In this document: positions 9,256 to 16,500 of the stretch, one piece after another | Position numbering within the stretch: the stretch's first letter is position 1 | How the letters are laid out: the number at the start of each line of letters is the position of its first letter | Assembly (NCBI GenBank): GCA_028289645.1 | Contig: JANQOK010000020.1 | Coordinates: 128,636-192,635 of the forward strand | Source of the DNA: Anderseniella sp. | Lineage (GTDB): Bacteria > Pseudomonadota > Alphaproteobacteria > Rhizobiales > Aestuariivirgaceae | Reading direction: 5' to 3' | Length of the DNA: 64,000 nucleotides | Notes under the pieces: generated by a model | Told to the model about the DNA's origin: nothing | What the model saw: only the letters and a program-made list of their open reading frames with translations | Database searches by the model: none | Made by a program: the position numbers and the translations under genes

Positions 9256-9408
9256 ATGCTCTACAAGATGTTCAAGGTGGGAAAATGGGTGATTATCGCG
9301 GATTTATCCGCCGGCGTGGTGATAAACGCGGCCTGGGCTATGGGGCTGATCAACCCGCTTAGCTGGGGGGCAAGCCTGGCCCATGCGCTTCAGACGACCT
9401 TGCACTGA
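9256..9408 (+). CDS. Possible small membrane protein (50 aa)
   Basis: This short ORF runs from ATG 9256 (AAGG at 9246-9249) to TGA 9406-9408. The product is 50 residues with one hydrophobic stretch (WVIIADLSAGVVINAAWAMG) and ends in SLAHALQTTLH. It runs convergently into the stop of the fumarylacetoacetate-hydrolase-type gene and overlaps it by 19 bases. No family is recognised. The hydrophobic helix and ribosome-binding site favour a real gene, but a chance ORF is possible. The rest of the 9010-9389 gap holds only the REP-like repeat. Confidence 0.35.
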   Translation: MLYKMFKVGKWVIIADLSAGVVINAAWAMGLINPLSWGASLAHALQTTLH

Positions 9409-10088
9409 AACCCGCCGATCCCATCCACGAAGCCTTCCATGAGATCGCCGCGCACAACGGGCGCGACCCCTGACGGGGTCCCCGACATGATCAGGTCGCC
9501 GGCCGCGAGTTCAAACAAGCCGGAGAGGTAGGAAATCATCTCCGGCACCTTCCAGATCATCTGGTTCAAGTCGCCCTGCTGGCGCATCTCGCCATTCACC
9601 TTCAGCCAGATCGCACCTTCATCCGGGTGCCCGATGTCCGATGCAGGCACCAACCCGGTCATCGGCGCGGAATGATCAAACGCCTTGCCGATCTCCCACG
9701 GCCGGCCCGCTTTCTTCATTTCGCCCTGCAGGTCGCGGCGGGTCATGTCGAGACCGGCGCCGTAGCCATAGACATGGTCCAACGCATCATCCAGCGCGAT
9801 GTCCCGGCCACCGGATCTCAGCGCCACCACCATTTCAATCTCGTGGTGAACATCGTTTGAGGCGGGCGGGTAGGGGAAGGTGATCTCGCCGTCCGCGTCT
9901 GCCGTGGCGATGTTCTCCGGGCACTTGAGAAAGAAGAACGGATCCTCCCGGTCCGGATCGTGCCCCATCTCGATGGCGTGCGCGGCATAGTTGCGCCCGA
10001 CACAATAGACCCGGCGCACCGGGAGCGTGTCTGACGTGCCGGACACGGGCAGGGTGATGCGGGCAGGGCAAGCGATGACGTGGGACAT
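9390..10088 (-). CDS. Fumarylacetoacetate hydrolase-family protein
   Basis: The product has 232 residues, the usual length of the short FAH-fold hydrolases/isomerases. Metal-ligand and active-site motifs are in order: RVYCVGRNYAAHA at the N-terminus, FFLKCPE, HHEIEMVVAL (the acidic residues bind Mg or Ca), DMTRRDLQ, and GDLIMSGTPSGVAPV near the C-terminus. Members hydrolyse acylpyruvates or fumarylpyruvate, or decarboxylate oxaloacetate. The DMTRRDLQ and GTPSG pattern is shared with the acylpyruvase (FAHD1/YcgM) branch, so that type of activity is likely but not proven. A 17-base perfect palindrome lies 33-49 bases upstream of the start. Confidence 0.87.
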   Translation of the reverse strand: MSHVIACPARITLPVSGTSDTLPVRRVYCVGRNYAAHAIEMGHDPDREDPFFFLKCPENIATADADGEITFPYPPASNDVHHEIEMVVALRSGGRDIALDDALDHVYGYGAGLDMTRRDLQGEMKKAGRPWEIGKAFDHSAPMTGLVPASDIGHPDEGAIWLKVNGEMRQQGDLNQMIWKVPEMISYLSGLFELAAGDLIMSGTPSGVAPVVRGDLMEGFVDGIGGFQCKVV

Positions 10089-10120
10089 GGCGGATGTGCT
10101 TTCGGTCGGTAAATCAGGAA

Positions 10121-10137
10121 GCTAAACCCGGTTTAGC
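10121..10137. promoter_or_regulatory. Perfect palindrome upstream of the FAH-type gene, candidate operator
   Basis: GCTAAACCCGGTTTAGC is a perfect 7-3-7 inverted repeat, located 33-49 bases upstream of the start codon at 10088 (minus strand). The position and symmetry fit a dimeric repressor site. No regulator gene is adjacent. It has no T-tract, so it is unlikely to be the terminator of the RTX gene. Confidence 0.45.
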
Positions 10138-10175
10138 CTCTTGCTTACTGGAGAGAAAGTGCAATTCCATCATGC

Positions 10176-10210
10176 GACGGCGCCGACCCGTTTCCGGACC
10201 CGGCGCCGTC
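10176..10210 (-). terminator. Strong hairpin just after the RTX gene stop
   Basis: The arms GACGGCGCCG (10176-10185) and CGGCGCCGTC (10201-10210) are perfect inverted repeats, starting 7 bases beyond the stop codon at 10217 of the minus-strand RTX gene. No clear T-run follows on the minus strand, so this may be a factor-assisted terminator or an mRNA-stabilising hairpin. Confidence 0.5.
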
Positions 10211-10216
10211 ATCTGC

Positions 10217-10555
10217 CTAGGTAAAGATGAACACATCATCCGGATTGGGCAGGGTGGTGAGATCCACGCCAGCCACGGTGACCTGGTCAGTACCGTTGAA
10301 GTCGACAACGGTATCGGTGCCGTTGAAGTTGAAGCCGGTAAAGCCAGTGTTTGATGCAAAGCCATAAGCCGAGACATCGATACGGTCAGCGTCGGCAACG
10401 CTGAAGTCTGTGATGGTGTCTGTTCCGTCACCGGCGGCAAACACGAAGGTGTCGGCGCCTGCGAGACCGGTGAGCGTGTCATTGCCGCCGAGCCCAATGA
10501 TCAGGTCATCACCGGTAGTGCCGGAGGCGGTGTCGGCAAGGGCCGTGGTCCCAAT
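10217..10555 (-). other. C-terminal serralysin-like RTX cap and type I secretion tail
   Basis: The last ~110 residues of the giant protein contain DLIIGLGGNDTLTGLAGADTF, then FAAGDGTDTITDFSVADADRID, and a final beta segment ending in DDVFIFT. This is the arrangement of the C-terminal domain of serralysin-type RTX proteins, which serves as the uncleaved type I secretion signal. Confidence 0.75.
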
Positions 10556-13500
10556 TGTGGCTACCGCACCGATTGTCTCATAGTCCCAGCTGGAGCCGTC
10601 GGCGAACTCGATGGTCTCGATACCCCAATGGGCGGTCGAGTAGAAATGCCACTTGTCGGTGATGACCTGCCCGGTTGTCACGTCAGTAATGAAAAGGTCA
10701 TTGACCGACTTGGACAACTGCACGTCTGCGGCATTGAGATCGGTGAAGCGCAAAACGTCGCCAACAGCGTAAACACCCTCATCAATGGTGTCATCGCCAT
10801 CGCCGGACGAGTAGATGTAGACGTCATCGCCGGCCTTGCCCTTCAACGTGTCATTGCCGGCCTGGCCATCCAGGGTGTCAGCTGATGTGCTTCCGGTGAG
10901 CGTTTCATTGGCCGCGGTTCCCCGTATCCAGGCATGTTCACTGATCTGGGCGTAGTCCCAGCTGGAGCCGTCTGCGAACTCGATGGTTTCAACGCCCCAG
11001 TATGGCGTTGAGTAGAAATGCCATAGGTCGGTGATGGTTTGGCCTGTCGTCAAATCCTTGATGAGCAGATCATTGCCGGACTTTGACAGCTGCACGTCTG
11101 CGGCATTGAGATCGGTGAAGCGCAGGACATCGCCAAGCGCGTAGATGTCATCGTCGATGGTGTCGTTGCCGTCTCCCGATGCATAAAGATAAACGTCGGC
11201 GCCTGCCTTGCCGTTCAGAGTGTCGTCGCCTGCCAGGCCGTTGATGACATCGTCGCCGGTTGATCCGGAAATGATGTCCACTCCCGTCGTACCAAGATGG
11301 GTGACGGCAGAGCTGCTGGCCACGGCGTCAATCAGGTCCTGCTTGGTCCATACGGTTGTGGTGCCGCCACTGACAAATTCGTAATAGTCGATGGTCTGGA
11401 ACACACCGCTGGCCATTGCATTCAGCAGGGTAATCTTGTCGCTGGTGCCGGCGAAAGTCAGCTCGACGTCGTTGCCGCCGATGCCGGTGGCGATGACATC
11501 TTCGACCAGATAGCCGTTGATGATGAGGCGATCGTCGTTGCTCAGGCCGTCTCCATTGTCGGCGATGGTGTCGTGCCCATCACCCAGGTTGAAGATGAAT
11601 GTGTCATCGCCCTTGCCGCCGTCGATGGTGTCATTGCCCAGTCCACCGGTGATGATGTCATCGATATCAGAACCGGTGATAGTGTCATCGCCAGAGGTGG
11701 ACTGTGCCGCCATAACCGCGGCGCCGAGGTCTGTGGTGTCCCATGTGACGCCTTCGTCGACAAACTCGATCAGGTTTATGCCCCTGAAGGACGGACTGGT
11801 GACAAGCGCGTCAATTAGCGAAATCCTGTCACCTGTTCCCGTGAACACCAGGTCAATCTGGCTCATGCCGCTCACGATCTCAATTGTCGTCTGGGCACGC
11901 GTATAACCGCTGATCTTCAGGATATCGCTCGTGTCCAGGCCGTTGCCGTTATCATCGATGGTGTCATGCCCGTCGCCTGCGCTGTACAGGTAGGTGTCAT
12001 TGCCCGTGCCGCCGTCGATGGTGTCATTGCCAAGCCCGCCGGAAATGATGTCATTGACGTCCGATCCGGTGATCATGTCGTCGCCCGGGGTGGACTGCGC
12101 CGCCATGACCGCAGCGCTGAGGTCTGCGCTGTTCCATGTCACACCTTCATCGACAAACTCGATCAGGTTGATGCCTCTCAAGGAGGCAAAGGAGTCGAGC
12201 GGGTTGATCAGTGATATCCGGTCGCCGTCGAGCGTGAACACCAGGTCGATCTGGTTCATGCCGTCGACAATCTCGATGGTGGTTTGTGCGCTCGTGTATC
12301 CGCTGATCTTCAGGATATCGCTGGTATCCAGGCCGTCACCCTGGTCATGGATGGTATCGTGTCCGTCACCGATCGTGTAAAAGAAGACATCGTCACCTTT
12401 ACCTCCATTCAGGAAGTCATCGCCGATGTCACCGGATATGGTGTCATCGCCCCCATGGCCATGGATGCTGTCATTGCCGACCCCGCCCGAGATCACGTCG
12501 GCGGTGTCGAAACCCTGCAGGTCATCGTCACCGGCGGTCACTTCCTGCAGCAGGATCTGGGCCGCCAGATCGGTCGGGGTCCACAGCGTGCCGTCTGCTG
12601 TAAACTCATAGGTTTCGATCTGGTTCAGGTATGAGCCCGTCAGCGCCTTTACCAGCGTGATGCTGTCAGTCGAACCGGCAAATGTCAGCAGGATGTTCTC
12701 CGTACCTGCCACCCTTTGCACAATGGTCTGGCTGCTCAGGTAATCGGAGATGATCAGCCTGTCCGCCCAGTCGAGGCCGTTGCCGGTATCGGTGATGGTG
12801 TCCTGGCCATCACCTTGTCCGAAACGATAGGTGTCGTTGTGGGTGCCGCCTTCCAGCCGGTCATTGCCGGCGCCGCCACTGATGTCATCCTCGCCGCTTC
12901 CGGCGTCAATGTCATCGTCGCCTGCACCGCCATCAATGACGTCACCGACGCCCGATCCGGTTATCTGGTCATCGCCTGACGTTGCCTGGGCAGTGACCAC
13001 CAGAGCGCTGAGATCCGCAGTGGTCCAGATCACCCCTTCATCGACAAACTCGATCAGGTTGATGCCTCGGAAAGAAGCCGTTGAGTCGAGTGGATTGATC
13101 AGCGAAATCCGGTCGCCTGAACCGGTGAACACAAGGTCAATCTGATTCAGCCCGTCTATGACCTCTATGGTCGTCTGAGCTCTTGTATACCCGGTGATCT
13201 GCAACAGGTCGTCGGTATCCAGGCCATTGCCGATGTCCTGAATGGTGTCATGACCGTCACCGGCGCTGTACAGGTAAGTGTCGGTGCCGGCCCCGCCATC
13301 CAGGAAGTCGTCGCCCAGGCCGCCTGACAGGGTGTCGGCAGCGCCTTCACCCCAGATCAGATCGTTTCCGCCGAGGCCGTTGACCACGCCGGTTCCGATG
13401 ATAACGTCAGCGCCTTCTGTGACCTGACCATCGACCAGGCTTTGCGCGATGCTTACCGGCGTCCAGGTCGCATCGAGGAACTCATAGGTTTCGATCGCGC

Positions 13501-16500
13501 TCTCAGCTTGTCCGCTGAGCGCATTGATGACGGTGATCTGGTCCGTCGATCCGGCAAACGTCAAAACAATGTTGTTGGTTCCGGCCGGCCGGGCAACGCT
13601 GACATCGGCCACATTGTAGCCGATAATCAGCTTGTCGGCGCTGTCAAGGCCGGAGCCGGTGTCCTGAATCGTGTCGATGCCGTCGCCGGGGTTGAAGATG
13701 TAGGTGTCGTTGCCCCAGCCGCCGTCGGACGTGTCGTCACCGGTGCCGCCGGTAATCGTGTCATGGCCGCCACGGCCAAAGATGGTGTCATTGCCGGCAC
13801 CTGCATCAATAATGTCGCTCCAGGCGCCGAAGTCGCTGTCGATACCGTTGATGGTGTCATCGCCGGCAGTCTGCTGCTGTGTGACCAGGGCCGTCATTAT
13901 CGCGTCCCAGCCGATCGTCTCGACGACCTGTCCCTGGGCGTCGGTAAACTCAAGCGTTTCGATGCGGTCGGTCCAGTTGATGCCGAAGATATGGCTGTCG
14001 TAACCGGCCAGCTGGTTGACCAGTGTGATGGTCGAGCCGTCCGTCAGGCTGAGCAGCACATCATTGTCGCTCGGTCCGTAACTGAAGCTGACATCGCTCG
14101 ACGTGATGCCGGCGCCGAATTGCAGAATGTCCTCTGACGGTGTGAAGATATCATGCTGATTGTCTTCGATAATGTCGTTGCCGTCGCCGAGATTGTAGAC
14201 ATAGGTGTCGCTGTCATCGCCACCGGACAGGTGGTCGTTGCCTTCATTGCCGACAATCGTGTCGGCGCGGTGATCGCCGATCAGGCTGTTGTCACCCGCA
14301 TCACCGACGGTGACGATATCGAGGATGTCTTCCCAGGTCAGTACTGTGCCGTCGCCAAAGACGAACTGCTCGACCCGGTCAAACCAGGCGATGTCGAACA
14401 GGCTGAACAGGTCGATCCGCTGGCCGTCAAACTGATTGACAATTCGCATGGTGTCGGATGCCCCGGCAACAGCCGGGTCATCGTCTATCGAGATCAGCAG
14501 GTCCCGGGTGCCGTCGACGACGCTGAATGTGACGTCAGCCACAGTAATGCCATCCCCGAAAAGCAGATAATCGTCGCCGGCCAGCCCTTCGGTACCCGGC
14601 AGGATATTGAAGTTGATCTCCTGGAAAATCTGGTTGTCTTCGATCGTGTCATGGCCGGATCCGAACCCGAACTCGTAGACATCTCCGCTGTCGCCGCCTG
14701 ACAGCCAGTCGTCACCGGCGCTGGCGCCGAACAAGTCCGACGTACCGAAGCCGTAGGTGATGTCGTTGCCGTCCGTTGTATAGGTTTCGATCACCCGTTG
14801 CTGCACGTCGACCCAGTTGATTGGCGCATCCTGGTTTGAGGCAAACGCCTCAATGCGCTGGTCGACGGCATATTCATTGTCGTATCCCAGGTGGGAATAG
14901 GTAAACTGGCCGAGCAGTGTCAGTGAATCGTTTTCCGCACCCGATGTTGAGAACGTGATGGACAGGTCGTTGCTGTCTGCGACGCGAGTGAACATCATAT
15001 CGTCAAGCGACAGTCCGTCGGTGACCACCAGCAGGTCTTGGCGGTCGTTGAACGGATCAAGCATCTTATCTTCGATGATGTCATGGCCGCTGCCGAGGCC
15101 GAACACATACATGTCGCCGCCGTCGCCGCCGCGCAGGGTATCGTTGCCGGTGCCGCCATTGAGTTGGTCGTCGAACCCCGTGCCGTCGAGTATGTCATCT
15201 TGGCCATCCAGGCCGCGGCCGACGGCCTCGCCGATTTCCACGGCCTCGAAGATGCTGCCGTCGGCAAACTGGATATCTTCAATGCCCCAGTTTGCCGAAG
15301 CCTGCCGGCCGGACTGGGCAAACACTGGCGTGTCGTACTGGTTCTGCACCGTAATGGTTTCACCAGTGGCATTGACCGTCACCACTAGGTCGACGCCGTT
15401 GCGCGCAATGGTCACGTCTTCTGGATTGAGATCGACCAGCCGCAGCCGGTCCCCCCAAGGTGTGGAGCCGGGCTCGGCATCAATGATGGTGTCGTGGCCG
15501 ATGCTGCCCTGTTCGAAGATATAGGCATCCTGGCCGTTGCCGCCAGTGAAAGTCTCATCCGCCGACGTGCCCACGTAAACATGCGTGCCGCCATCTTCGG
15601 TACGGCTGAAGGCGCCATCCAGGTAGATGTTGTCATAGCCAAGCCCGCTGACCAGTTCTGCCAGGGTCAGGGTATCAGCGCTGTCATGGGCGCGCGCCAA
15701 CTGGCCAATGATGAAGTCGGTGCGCATGTCGATGCCGTCATTGCGTTCCATGATGGAGATGGCGGCAGCCAAGGCAGGGGCGTAGTTGTCCTGCCAATCT
15801 GTCAGCGCCAGCGTGGCATCGACGGGCAGGGCTGTGAAAAAGCTGGAAAAGGTGTCAGCGAGCGCATTGCTGTTGTCGGCCTCGAAGATGTCCTGGTCCA
15901 GGTTATAGGTGATGCCGGTCAGGTGGCTGGCGTATTGGGCCTGGAATAGTAGCCGCGCGGTTTGAGTGGCGACAGCTTCGTCCCACACTGCCTGCAATTC
16001 CGCAACATTGGTGTCCAGCACGTCGCCACTGATCTCGTCGCGCGGCGCCAAGTCCATGTCGGCAGCCGTCTCCAAGTACGCCAGCTTGCGAAGGTCAAAC
16101 CCTTCGGTGCCCAGAGCGGTGGCAGGTTCAGCCGAGACACCGGCCCATTCATACAGGATCGCTTGCACGTCCGCCTGATAGGTCTGCCAGTCAAGCGTGC
16201 CGGCAAGCTGGGTGAAATCGCTCACCTGCGTCAACAGGGTAGCGTTCAGCGACATTTCGCTGCGCAGATCTTTTATGTTGCCGAACCCGCGAATGGAGGG
16301 CAGCGCGGCAGCGGTAGCGGAGATGGTGACATCACCGAGATACTTGCTGTCCACCTGGCTGGCGTCGAACCAGACGTCACCGGCTATGGATGTGCTGCCA
16401 TCAGAAAAGCTGACATCTGCCACTTCGCGGATTTCATTGCCACCGGACAGGGCCACGTCGGGCGCACGGCCGGTCAGCGAGATTTCAATTATACCGTGCG

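Noticed and set aside
9147..9362. 71-codon open frame
   Set aside because: Highly polar and Arg-rich with a weak start; the overlapping 50-residue ORF is more protein-like.
11297..14701. Several 80-230-codon plus-strand open frames within the RTX array
   Set aside because: Antisense to GGxGxD-type repeats; repetition and GC content give long open frames (V/A/G/D-rich) with no independent evidence.
10555..15572. Tandem repeats considered as separate genes or CRISPR
   Set aside because: One continuous reading frame without stops, with protein-level RTX periodicity.
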